A stretch of 8,836 nucleotides of DNA from an uncultured beta proteobacterium (GTDB lineage Bacteria; Pseudomonadota; Gammaproteobacteria; Burkholderiales; Burkholderiaceae_C). The notes under the pieces are model-generated. The model was given only the letters and a program-made list of their open reading frames with translations. It searched no databases and was not told where the DNA came from. Location of the stretch: positions 1 through 8,836 of the forward strand of contig CAIXMC010000072.1 in NCBI GenBank assembly GCA_903920405.1, written 5' to 3'. The position numbers were made by a program, and so were the translations under genes. Positions within the stretch are counted from its first letter, which is position 1. Each line of letters opens with the position of its first letter. Below, piece after piece: positions 1 through 6,226 of the stretch.

Positions 1-139
1 AGTAATAAGTTCCCCATTTGGCCGTCAGAATTGGGATGCAATGCTAGGCGCAAATCGCGCGGTGTGGCCATGCCACATAAGCGATTTGTAACGACGCAGT
101 GCGCCCAAATCTGACGAGCCAAATGGGGAACTTATTACT
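1..139. repeat. Large imperfect palindrome downstream of fliE (possible MITE-like element)
   Basis: The outer arms 1-28 and 111-139 are reverse complements except for one extra base in the right arm (at about 117). Pairing resumes inside: cagaattggg (27-36) with cccaaatctg (104-113, overlapping the outer arm end), caaatcgc (51-58) with gcgatttg (81-88), and tgtggc (63-68) with gccaca (72-77) around a 3-base loop. The outer arms are far better conserved than the middle, as in short non-autonomous elements with terminal inverted repeats. It ends 10 bp past the fliE stop codon, so on the fliE strand it could also stop transcription or protect the mRNA end, although no clear T-run follows. Pairing reaches base 1, so the true left end may lie outside the window and no target duplication can be tested. 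Confidence 0.8.
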
Positions 140-149
140 GACCACATCC

Positions 150-470
150 TTAGACCTGCATGTTCATGATGTCGGTATAAGCTTGAACCATGCGGTTGCG
201 CACATGCAGCGTGGCTTGAAATCCAATCTGTGCTTTCTGCATGGCCACCATGGTTTCTTCCAGACTGACTTTGGGGTTTTCCAATTGAACTTCTTTTTGA
301 AGTTGGCTGGCGTTCTTTTGGGACGCACTGACAGAGTTCAGTGCATCTTTGAGCGCTGTGCCAAATCCGCCAGGAGACGTAACACTTCCGCTGCGTGCCA
401 GGGACGATGCACCCAAGAGGTTTGGGCGAATAGTCGATGGCAATGCATTGGGAGTGAGTTTGATGTTCAT
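150..470 (-). CDS. fliE: Flagellar hook-basal body protein FliE
   Basis: FliE is the small rod protein that joins the FliF MS ring to the proximal rod and is exported early by the flagellar type III system. The product is 106 aa, close to the usual length. It shows the family layout: a low-complexity, probably disordered N-terminus (about residues 1-45) and a helical C-terminal half (50-106), with the core around VSLEETMVAMQKAQIGFQA and the typical ending YTDIMNMQV. The start at 468-470 has TAGGA a few bases upstream, with GAGGAA further out as an alternative. It is a single gene divergent from fliF, an order known from enteric bacteria. Its start codon and ribosome-binding region lie inside an inverted repeat that recurs upstream of fliF, and its presumed leader would cross the palindrome at 492-609. 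Function is confident; regulation is not visible. Confidence 0.95.
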   Translation of the reverse strand: MNIKLTPNALPSTIRPNLLGASSLARSGSVTSPGGFGTALKDALNSVSASQKNASQLQKEVQLENPKVSLEETMVAMQKAQIGFQATLHVRNRMVQAYTDIMNMQV

Positions 471-495
471 AATCCTAGATTCCTCAGTTGAACGC
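468..495 (-). repeat. 28-bp inverted repeat, copy A (fliE start region)
   Basis: Read on the - strand this segment holds the fliE Shine-Dalgarno region and ATG. It matches the + strand at 686-713 at 25 of 28 positions, both copies ending in ATG. The shared core tgaggaatctaggat is exact in both. Its distal end overlaps the edge of the palindrome at 492-609 by four bases. Confidence 0.85.
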
Positions 496-609
496 GCCCG
501 AGTGGGCTACTGGCGGCGCGTCTGGGTAGGCGTGACGACGCTGCAGGCTACTGCCTGCAAGGAGGAACAACACCCCCAGACGCGTCGCCAGTAGCTCAAT
601 CGGGTGCGT
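492..609. repeat. Large imperfect palindrome in the fliE-fliF intergenic region
   Basis: Arms 493-548 and 553-608 are each 56 nt and pair without gaps around the loop TACT (549-552); the flanking A492/T609 also pair. The distal 34 bases of each arm match closely, including gctactggcg and cgcgtctggg. The innermost stem gcaggc/gcctgc is perfect. Between them, about 16 positions are mostly unpaired. Three of the four mismatches in the outer stem are G opposite T on the + strand, which would be G-U pairs in a + strand RNA but A-C mismatches in a - strand RNA. This may be a dispersed palindromic repeat, or a structured leader of the fliF transcript. There is no U-run that would make it a standard terminator. 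Confidence 0.85.
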
Positions 610-616
610 AGCGCTC

Positions 617-631
617 TCACCCAAAGGGTGA
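617..631. repeat. Small hairpin tcaccc-aaa-gggtga
   Basis: A perfect 6-bp stem with a 3-base loop, 8 bp beyond the large palindrome. It could be an operator-like palindrome or a minor part of the neighbouring repeat. No function can be assigned from sequence. Confidence 0.5.
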
Positions 632-685
632 ACTCCATCGAAGTAACAAATATCAATTTTCATAACGGTTTAGTGAAGATAATAA

Positions 686-713
686 GCGGTCAATTGAGGA
701 ATCTAGGATAATG
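686..713 (+). repeat. 28-bp inverted repeat, copy B (upstream of fliF)
   Basis: This copy matches the - strand at 468-495, differing at only 3 of 28 positions. The two copies face each other across 190 bp (496-685) that contain the large palindrome. Copy B carries the same AGGA-spaced ATG as the fliE start, but here the ATG (711-713) opens only a 16-codon frame. Confidence 0.85.
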
Positions 714-758
714 GTGTCAAGAAAGTGTATGAATGCTAATGATGGTATTCGCCAAACA
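711..758 (+). pseudogene. Possible decayed copy of the fliE 5' end
   Basis: Downstream of inverted-repeat copy B, the frame from ATG 711 reads 16 codons to a TAA at 759-761. Similarity to the start of fliE seems to continue past the ATG in collinear blocks. Asn-Ala falls at codons 8-9 in both, and tattcgcc-aaac here matches tattcgcccaaac in fliE one codon out of step. The rest is poorly matched. This suggests an old inverted partial duplication of fliE, or the remnant of a fliE that once stood in line with fliF. It could equally be chance beyond the 28-bp repeat. Confidence 0.35.
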
Positions 759-878
759 TAAATTTGAATAAGCGGGTAAAAACCATCCTTTTCAAGCTCA
801 AGTTTTTGGCATGCAAAGTCAATAATCAGCCGTACCGGATCTGCCTTCTCATCCCTACTGCTGCTATTGCCATGAAAA

Positions 879-2573
879 ATGTCTACGACTGACGCTCTTA
901 CTGTCCCTGAGAAGCCTACCTTTGCCCAGCGCGTGGGAAGGCTGGATCGGGCACAAAGAATCCGTTTGGCGGTGGGTATTGTGTTGTTTGTGGCGATTGC
1001 CGTCATTGGTTTGGTGATGGGACGCCAGTCCGAATGGCGCGTGCTGTATGCTAACTTGCCTGATAAAGATGGCGGTGCCATCGTTGCCCAGCTAACGCAA
1101 ATGAATGTGCCCTACCAGTATGGAACGGGCGGAGGGTCTATTTTGGTGCCTGCCAATATGGTATATGACACCCGTCTTAAACTGGCTTCGCTGGGTTTAC
1201 CCAAGGGTGCAGTCACTGGTTTTGAGTTGATGGACACGGCCAATCGCTTTGGTATGACGCAATTTCAGGAGCGTTTGACGTTTCAGCGGGGTCTGGAAGG
1301 TGAATTGGTACGATCCATTCAGGCGCTGTCGTCGGTGCAAAGTGCCAGGGTTCATTTGGCATTGCCCAACCAAAACGGTTTTTTTCGGGATCAGCAAAAA
1401 CCGTCGGCATCGGTACTTGTGAGCTTGAATGCTGGGCGCAGCTTGGACCGGGCACAGTTGGCAGGTATTGTGCATTTGGTGTCGTCAAGTGTTCCCGAGA
1501 TGGACCCCAAGGCCGTGAGTGTTCTTGACGATACGGGCAAACTTTTATCAACACCGCCAGATCAGGAAGCAGGCTTAGGGGCGGATGCACAGCAGTTGCA
1601 GCATGTGCAACAAATTGAGCAGCTCTACACCAACCGGATTCTGGACATTCTGGAGCCTGTGGTAGGGCGCAAAAACATTCGGGCGCAAGTGACAGCAGAG
1701 CTGGATTTTTCACAATCCGAGTCCACCACTGAGGCCTACAAACCCAACCAAATGCCTGACTCATCGAGCGTTCGCAGCCAGCAAACGCTAGAGAGCACAC
1801 TGGCTGCCAACCAGCCGCCTACGGGTGTCCCAGGTGCTGCAACAAACCAACCGCCAGGTCCATCAGGCGCACAAATCAATGGGGCGGCTCAAACGCCAGT
1901 GGCAGCAGGGGCTGCCTCTGCTGCGAACGGTGCCAGGCGTGAGTCCATCATCAATTACGAAGTGGATAAAACAGTTCGTGTGGTGCGAGGGGCCACAGGC
2001 ATGATCAAACGCATCAGCGCAGCAGTGGTCATTAACCACCAAAATGTGACTGATCCCAAGGGTAAAACCAGCGCAGTGCCCATCAGCGATGAGCAGTTGA
2101 CAAAAATGACGGCGTTGGTGCGCGAAACCATTGGTTTTAACAAAGACAGAGGCGATTCTGTCAATTTGATGAACGCAGCCTTTACCGACGACAAAGCGAA
2201 CGTGGTTGATATACCGTGGTGGGAGCGTCCAGAAGTTCTCGACATGGTGCGAGCGTTGGCATGGCCACTGGGCACATTGTTGTTGGGGGCGCTGGTGCTG
2301 TTGGGGGCAGTGCGCCCCGCTTTAAAGGCCATGACGCAACCTCTGCTTGAGCCTGTGAGTGAAGCGGAGTCAGACGGGCATTTGGATGCTCTTGAATCAG
2401 AAGAGCCAGATCGGCCACTGCTCGAAGGGCCGGGGCAAGGCAGTTCGAGCTTGCCCGCACCGCCCACACCTGCAGAGCTGGCGCTTGAAGAAGCCCGCAA
2501 ATTAACGCGTGACAATCCGGCAGCAGTTGCCAACATTGTCAAATCCTGGATCAACGGCGAAGCTCCCTCATGA
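879..2573 (+). CDS. fliF: Flagellar MS-ring protein FliF
   Basis: FliF builds the MS ring in the inner membrane, the base on which the rod, C ring and export gate assemble. The product is 564 aa, a normal length. In order: cytoplasmic N-terminus, TM1 at about 29-48, periplasmic ring-building domains (RBM1 about 51-96, RBM2 about 125-183, RBM3 about 230-440), TM2 about 455-478, and a cytoplasmic tail. The tail ends in the FliG-binding segment around DNPAAVANIVKSW (545-557). RBM3 is interrupted at about 295-355 by a loop rich in Pro, Ala, Gly and Asn, as expected for the beta-collar insert. An in-frame TGA at 873-875 rules out a longer N-terminus. The start lacks a recognisable Shine-Dalgarno sequence, and a 6-codon frame (872-892) overlaps it. 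First gene of the + strand operon. Confidence 0.97.
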   Translation: MSTTDALTVPEKPTFAQRVGRLDRAQRIRLAVGIVLFVAIAVIGLVMGRQSEWRVLYANLPDKDGGAIVAQLTQMNVPYQYGTGGGSILVPANMVYDTRLKLASLGLPKGAVTGFELMDTANRFGMTQFQERLTFQRGLEGELVRSIQALSSVQSARVHLALPNQNGFFRDQQKPSASVLVSLNAGRSLDRAQLAGIVHLVSSSVPEMDPKAVSVLDDTGKLLSTPPDQEAGLGADAQQLQHVQQIEQLYTNRILDILEPVVGRKNIRAQVTAELDFSQSESTTEAYKPNQMPDSSSVRSQQTLESTLAANQPPTGVPGAATNQPPGPSGAQINGAAQTPVAAGAASAANGARRESIINYEVDKTVRVVRGATGMIKRISAAVVINHQNVTDPKGKTSAVPISDEQLTKMTALVRETIGFNKDRGDSVNLMNAAFTDDKANVVDIPWWERPEVLDMVRALAWPLGTLLLGALVLLGAVRPALKAMTQPLLEPVSEAESDGHLDALESEEPDRPLLEGPGQGSSSLPAPPTPAELALEEARKLTRDNPAAVANIVKSWINGEAPS

Positions 2574-2620
2574 CACCGCCATGTCAGAAACGACCAAAAT
2601 TTGAATAGGACATTTTTACC

Positions 2621-3622
2621 ATGCCACAACAAGCCGACGGACTTGAAGATGCCGCCATTTTGATGATGTCTTTGGGGGAAGAAGAAGCCTCAGAAGTTTT
2701 TAAGCATCTGTCTCCCAAAGAGGTTCAAAAACTCGGCGAGGCCATTGCAAGAACAAAAACCATCACGCGCGAACGGGTCAATGAAGTGATTGACAAGTTC
2801 ACCAGTGTGGCCGCAGCGCAGAGTTTATTGATCTCCAACTCAAGCGACTATGTGCGTTCCGTGCTGAAACGTGCCTTGGGTGACGACAAAGCTGCCTTGT
2901 TGATTGACCGCATTTTGCAAGGGGGGGATGTTTCGGGCATTGAGAGCCTGAAATGGATGGACCCTTCTTCTGTGGCTGAATTGCTGCGCAATGAACATCC
3001 GCAAATTGTGGCGGCCATTTTGGTACATTTGGATTTTGATCAGGCGGCTGATATTCTTAAGTTTTTCACAGAACGTCAGCGTAACGAAGTTATGCTGCGT
3101 GTGGCCACCATGGAAGGTATTCAACCTTTGGCTTTGAAAGACCTGAACGAGGTTCTGTTCAATGTGCTCGCAGGGGGCGATAAGATGCGCAAATCGTCTC
3201 TGGGCGGTGTCAAGTCGGCTGCTGAAATGATTAACTTGATGGGGACAGCCATTGAAGGTACGGTGATTGAGTCTATACGCAACCATGACCCTGATCTGGC
3301 TCAAAAAATCATGGACAAGATGTTTGTGTTTGATGATGTCATCAAATTGGATGACAAAGCCATTCAGACGCTGCTCAAGGAAGTGTCATCTGATGTGTTG
3401 ATCGTGGCACTCAAGGGTGCTCAACCTGAACTCAAGGAGAAATTTTTGGCCAATATGTCATCTCGGGCGGCAGAATCCTTGCGTGAAGACCTGGAATCGC
3501 GCGGGCCGATGCGTCTGTCAGAAGTGGAAGCACAGCAAAAAGAAATTTTGAAAACAGTTCGCCGCTTAGCCGACGAGGGCACGATTGTGCTCGGCGGCGG
3601 CGGTGACGACGCCATGGTATGA
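2621..3622 (+). CDS. fliG: Flagellar motor switch protein FliG
   Basis: FliG is the C-ring protein that contacts FliF above, FliM below and the MotA stator, converting ion flow into torque. The product is 333 aa, standard length. Visible landmarks: the N-terminal FliF-binding domain (about 1-100), the EHPQ motif at 125-128 of the middle FliM-binding domain, the MFVF motif at 234-237, and the C-terminal torque domain. By comparison with E. coli, the torque residues correspond to K265, R282, E289, D290 and R298; one aspartate is replaced conservatively by glutamate. It follows fliF after 47 bp, with a weak AGGA about 11 bases before the ATG. The last codons overlap the fliH start in ATGA. A run of seven Gs lies at 2921-2927. 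Confidence 0.97.
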   Translation: MPQQADGLEDAAILMMSLGEEEASEVFKHLSPKEVQKLGEAIARTKTITRERVNEVIDKFTSVAAAQSLLISNSSDYVRSVLKRALGDDKAALLIDRILQGGDVSGIESLKWMDPSSVAELLRNEHPQIVAAILVHLDFDQAADILKFFTERQRNEVMLRVATMEGIQPLALKDLNEVLFNVLAGGDKMRKSSLGGVKSAAEMINLMGTAIEGTVIESIRNHDPDLAQKIMDKMFVFDDVIKLDDKAIQTLLKEVSSDVLIVALKGAQPELKEKFLANMSSRAAESLREDLESRGPMRLSEVEAQQKEILKTVRRLADEGTIVLGGGGDDAMV

Positions 3623-4356
3623 GTACGCGCAACTATTCACGTTTTATTCCCGGCGAAGAGATCAGTAACGTGGAGCAGTGGAATTTTGGTTCCATTGAAA
3701 CCGCGACTCAAGTGCTGGCCGCCCAGATGAAGGACAGAGAGGCCGCCCTGCTGGAAACTCAAACCGCAGAAAATCTGCAAAAAAGTTATCAAGACGGATT
3801 TACCGCAGGCAGGGCGCAGGGGCACAAGACGGGACACGCACAGGGTTATGACTTGGCCAAGGCTGAATTGCAGCAGAAGTACAAACAACAAATGGACGAT
3901 TTTTTGGCCAACCAGGCACGCCGGGAGGCAGATCGCCTGATCTCGGTTTTGGCCAAAACCCAAAGTGATCTGGCTGATGCTGCACAGGTCATGGCCCAAG
4001 GTGTGCTGGAACTGTCGTGTGAAGTGGCACGCCAGGTGTTGCGTCAGGAGTTGTCCATCAACCCTCATGTGCTCATTCCTGTGATTCGTGAAGCGCTTGA
4101 TTTATTGGGTGCAGAGCATAAAAGTGCTGTTCTTCGCATGAACCCGTCAGATGTTGAAGTGTTCTTGCCCTTGGTAAAAAATCAATTTGCCGACATGCAG
4201 ATCACCCTGCGTGCCGACAACACCATGCTGCCTGGCGGCTGCCACATTGAATCTGCCGGCACAGTGGTCGATGCCAGTTTGCAAAAGCGCTGGCAACGTG
4301 CTGTGGCCAGCCTGGGTTTGGACAGTGCTTGGGAGACACAAGATGAGCCAAGCTAA
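3619..4356 (+). CDS. fliH: Flagellar export ATPase regulator FliH
   Basis: FliH forms a dimeric stalk that binds and restrains the ATPase FliI and anchors it to the C ring and export gate. The product is 245 aa. The N-terminal part has a conserved-type Trp (W21) in the region known to contact the gate/C ring. Residues 60-76 form an uninterrupted GxxxG ladder (G60, G64, G68, G72, G76), a family hallmark helix. A long helical region follows (about 78-145). The C-terminal FliI-binding domain contains the [20 protein letters not shown] stretch (206-225) typical of FliH. It begins in an ATGA overlap with fliG and ends 14 bp inside fliI, so translation is probably coupled. Confidence 0.95.
   Translation: MSTRNYSRFIPGEEISNVEQWNFGSIETATQVLAAQMKDREAALLETQTAENLQKSYQDGFTAGRAQGHKTGHAQGYDLAKAELQQKYKQQMDDFLANQARREADRLISVLAKTQSDLADAAQVMAQGVLELSCEVARQVLRQELSINPHVLIPVIREALDLLGAEHKSAVLRMNPSDVEVFLPLVKNQFADMQITLRADNTMLPGGCHIESAGTVVDASLQKRWQRAVASLGLDSAWETQDEPS
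4331..4335 (+). promoter_or_regulatory. Shine-Dalgarno for fliI
   Basis: GGGAG lies 7 bases before ATG 4343-4345. It supports this start over upstream in-frame starts buried in fliH. Confidence 0.7.
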
Positions 4357-5743
4357 ATCCACCTGGCAATCGTTTTTGGCAGATGCCAAACACCATGTCC
4401 AAAGCACCAACACGCTGGAAGTGCGTGGCACGCTGACCCGACTGGCTGGCTTGGTGCTTGAAGCGGTGGGCATTCGAGTCCCCGTCGGTTCACAGTGCTG
4501 GATTCGTATGGCATCGCAAACACCTGTGTTGGCGGAAGTGGTTGGTTTTTCAGGGGAACGCGCTTTTTTAATGCCTGCAGGTGATGTGCATGGACTTTCG
4601 AGTGGTGCAAGTGTGCAAACAGCCCCCCCTTATGTGCCTGTGCCTCGGCTAGGCGAGCGTCGATCTGAACTGCGCGTGATGGCACATGGCGCATTGTGTT
4701 TGCCTTTGGGCGATGGCTTGTTGGGACGGGTGGTCGATGCCATGGGTGCGCCGCTGGACTACAAAGGAGCGCTACAGAATGTGACATCAGCCCCCATGGA
4801 TCGCACCCCCATCAACGCCATGGATCGTGCGCCGGTGCGCAATATTCTAGATACCGGCATTCGTGCTATCAACGCCTTGCTCACGGTTGGGCAAGGCCAG
4901 CGTTTGGGCTTGTTTGCAGGCTCAGGGGTAGGTAAGAGCGTTTTGCTGGGCATGATGGCACGCTACACCCAGGCAGATGTCATTGTGGTGGGGTTGATTG
5001 GCGAGCGGGGTCGTGAAGTCAAGGAATTTATTGAAGATATTTTGGGCGAGGAAGGTCGTGCGCGATCCGTGGTTGTGGCTGTTCCTGCTGATACCCCCCC
5101 TTTGTTGCGTTTGCAAGGGGCTGCGTATGCTACAGCGGTGGCCGAGAGTTTTCGTGACAAAGGCAAACATGTGTTGCTGCTGATGGATTCATTGACGCGC
5201 TATGCCATGGCGCAGCGTGAAATTGCTTTAGCCATTGGCGAACCTCCAGCCACCAAGGGCTACCCGCCTTCGTGTTTTGCCAAACTGCCCCAATTGGTGG
5301 AGCGCAGTGGTAACGGGCTGCACGGCATAGGCTCTATCACTGCGTTTTACACCGTTCTGGCCGAAGGCGATGACCAGCAGGATCCCATTGCAGATGCCGC
5401 ACGCGCTATTTTGGACGGGCATGTGGTGTTGTCACGCACACTGGCCGAGTCCGGTCACTTTCCGGCTATTGACATTGAGCGATCTGCCTCACGCGTGATG
5501 CACAACGTGGCATCGCGCGAGCATTTTGAGTTGGCGCGAAATTTTCGGGCTATTTATTCGCGCTATGAAAAGGGACGGGATTTGATTCAACTCGGTGCCT
5601 ACATTCATGGGTCAGACCCTGCACTCGATGAAGCCATTGCGTTGCAAGTGCCTATGCGTGAATTTTTACAGCAAGGCATGTTTGAGGCCGCCAGTCTGGA
5701 GACCAGTGTGCAAAACATGGCTTCGGTCATGGGCGTGAAATGA
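4343..5743 (+). CDS. fliI: Flagellum-specific ATP synthase-like export ATPase FliI
   Basis: FliI is the F1-beta-like hexameric ATPase of the flagellar type III export apparatus. It releases chaperones, unfolds substrates and works with FliH and FliJ at the cytoplasmic face. From this start the product is 466 aa, the family's size. Landmarks: N-terminal beta-barrel (about 25-100), Walker A GSGVGKS (193-199, Lys198), GERGREV with the expected catalytic Glu221, Walker B ending LLLMDS (278-283, Asp282), and GYPPS (306-310). The open frame extends 52 codons upstream into fliH, but that part has no FliI character; the start at 4343 has a good GGGAG and begins MSQAKSTW. It carries two runs of seven Cs (4623-4629 and 5094-5100). 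Confidence 0.97.
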   Translation: MSQAKSTWQSFLADAKHHVQSTNTLEVRGTLTRLAGLVLEAVGIRVPVGSQCWIRMASQTPVLAEVVGFSGERAFLMPAGDVHGLSSGASVQTAPPYVPVPRLGERRSELRVMAHGALCLPLGDGLLGRVVDAMGAPLDYKGALQNVTSAPMDRTPINAMDRAPVRNILDTGIRAINALLTVGQGQRLGLFAGSGVGKSVLLGMMARYTQADVIVVGLIGERGREVKEFIEDILGEEGRARSVVVAVPADTPPLLRLQGAAYATAVAESFRDKGKHVLLLMDSLTRYAMAQREIALAIGEPPATKGYPPSCFAKLPQLVERSGNGLHGIGSITAFYTVLAEGDDQQDPIADAARAILDGHVVLSRTLAESGHFPAIDIERSASRVMHNVASREHFELARNFRAIYSRYEKGRDLIQLGAYIHGSDPALDEAIALQVPMREFLQQGMFEAASLETSVQNMASVMGVK

Positions 5744-5751
5744 TCCAATAC

Positions 5752-5756
5752 AGGAG
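5752..5756 (+). promoter_or_regulatory. Shine-Dalgarno for fliJ, bearing on its start
   Basis: AGGAG stands 2 bases before ATG 5759 and 5 bases before the next codon, ATG 5762. The spacing favours 5762 as the real start. Confidence 0.6.
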
Positions 5757-5761
5757 CCATG

Positions 5762-6226
5762 ATGTCTATTTTTAAAGGTTTGTCCTTGGCCATTGAGTTT
5801 GCTCATGTTCAGCGCGACCGAGCCATATCACAGTGGCAAATTGCATTGCGCACACTGGCGAACGGGCGCGATCAACTGACGCAGTTGCAACAGTACGCAA
5901 GTGAAACAGATCAACGCTGGGCACTTCGTGCACAACAGGGCACCACACCTGAATTGATGCACCACCACCGTCAATTCATGGAGCGTTTGCATCAGGCTAT
6001 CCAATTGCAAGATGAAACTCTGGGAGCTTTGGATAAAAAAGTAGCGAATACCCGACAAATTGTTTTGGATGCCGAGTTACGTCTGTCAAGTTTCAAAAAA
6101 GTCTTGGCCAGCAAAGAAATGGGGTTGAAACAACAACAACAGCGTCAGGAGCAAAAGCACTCGGATGAATTTGCCGCACAGCAAATGCAGCGGTCACTTC
6201 AACAACGAACAGAGGAAACGTCATGA
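5762..6226 (+). CDS. fliJ: Flagellar export chaperone/ATPase stalk FliJ
   Basis: FliJ is the small coiled-coil protein that sits in the centre of the FliI hexamer, like the gamma subunit of F1-ATPase, and links it to FlhA; it also handles export chaperones. The product is 154 aa from ATG 5762, or 155 aa from the adjoining ATG 5759, slightly longer than typical. It is almost wholly predicted helical, rich in Gln, Glu, Arg and Lys, with no membrane segment, and ends in a glutamine-rich charged tail (about residues 120-154). Primary sequence is poorly conserved in this family, so identification rests on size, coiled-coil character and position between fliI and fliK. It starts 18 bp after fliI and shares ATGA with fliK. 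Confidence 0.9.
   Translation: MSIFKGLSLAIEFAHVQRDRAISQWQIALRTLANGRDQLTQLQQYASETDQRWALRAQQGTTPELMHHHRQFMERLHQAIQLQDETLGALDKKVANTRQIVLDAELRLSSFKKVLASKEMGLKQQQQRQEQKHSDEFAAQQMQRSLQQRTEETS

Larger units (their letters stand above)
610..878. promoter_or_regulatory. fliF upstream region, promoter not resolved
   Basis: This AT-richer stretch should carry the fliF operon promoter and perhaps the fliE promoter. GATAAT at 707-712 could be a -10 element, and TAAG at 683-686 followed by TAGGATAA at 704-711 loosely resembles a FliA (sigma-28) site with 2 bases too many between the parts. AATAAGCGG occurs twice on the + strand (681-689 and 767-775), and CATAACGG occurs at 661-668 (c-a-t-a-a-c-g-g). These recall half of the enteric FlhDC box but do not fit it strictly. 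No good sigma-54 -24/-12 pair was seen. All of these are weak readings by eye. Confidence 0.25.

Noticed and set aside
99..594. Plus-strand open frames opposite fliE and through the palindrome (99-491, 349-594)
   Set aside because: They are antisense to a well-supported fliE and draw their sequence from the repeats. No ribosome-binding site or family character was seen.
492..609. Integron attC site
   Set aside because: The size and palindromic form fit, and gttgaac occurs at 488-494, but the required paired core sites (RYYYAAC at one end and GTTRRRY at the other) are not present in the right places, and no integrase or cassette is nearby.
492..609. Rho-independent terminator
   Set aside because: There is a strong stem but no T-run after either arm, and it lies in a divergent promoter region where no gene ends.
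653..1081. Minus-strand open frame of 142 codons across the fliF upstream region
   Set aside because: Its start lies inside fliF, no plausible start codon is in frame within the intergenic part, and the product resembles nothing I recognise. I treat it as an antisense shadow.
2574..2620. Small frame (2581-2604) between fliF and fliG
   Set aside because: Seven codons, no ribosome-binding site, no reason to regard it as a gene.
4187..4342. Upstream in-frame extension of fliI by 52 codons
   Set aside because: It lies wholly inside fliH, reads as Cys/Pro-rich nonsense for this family, and the start at 4343 has a proper ribosome-binding site and gives the normal FliI length.
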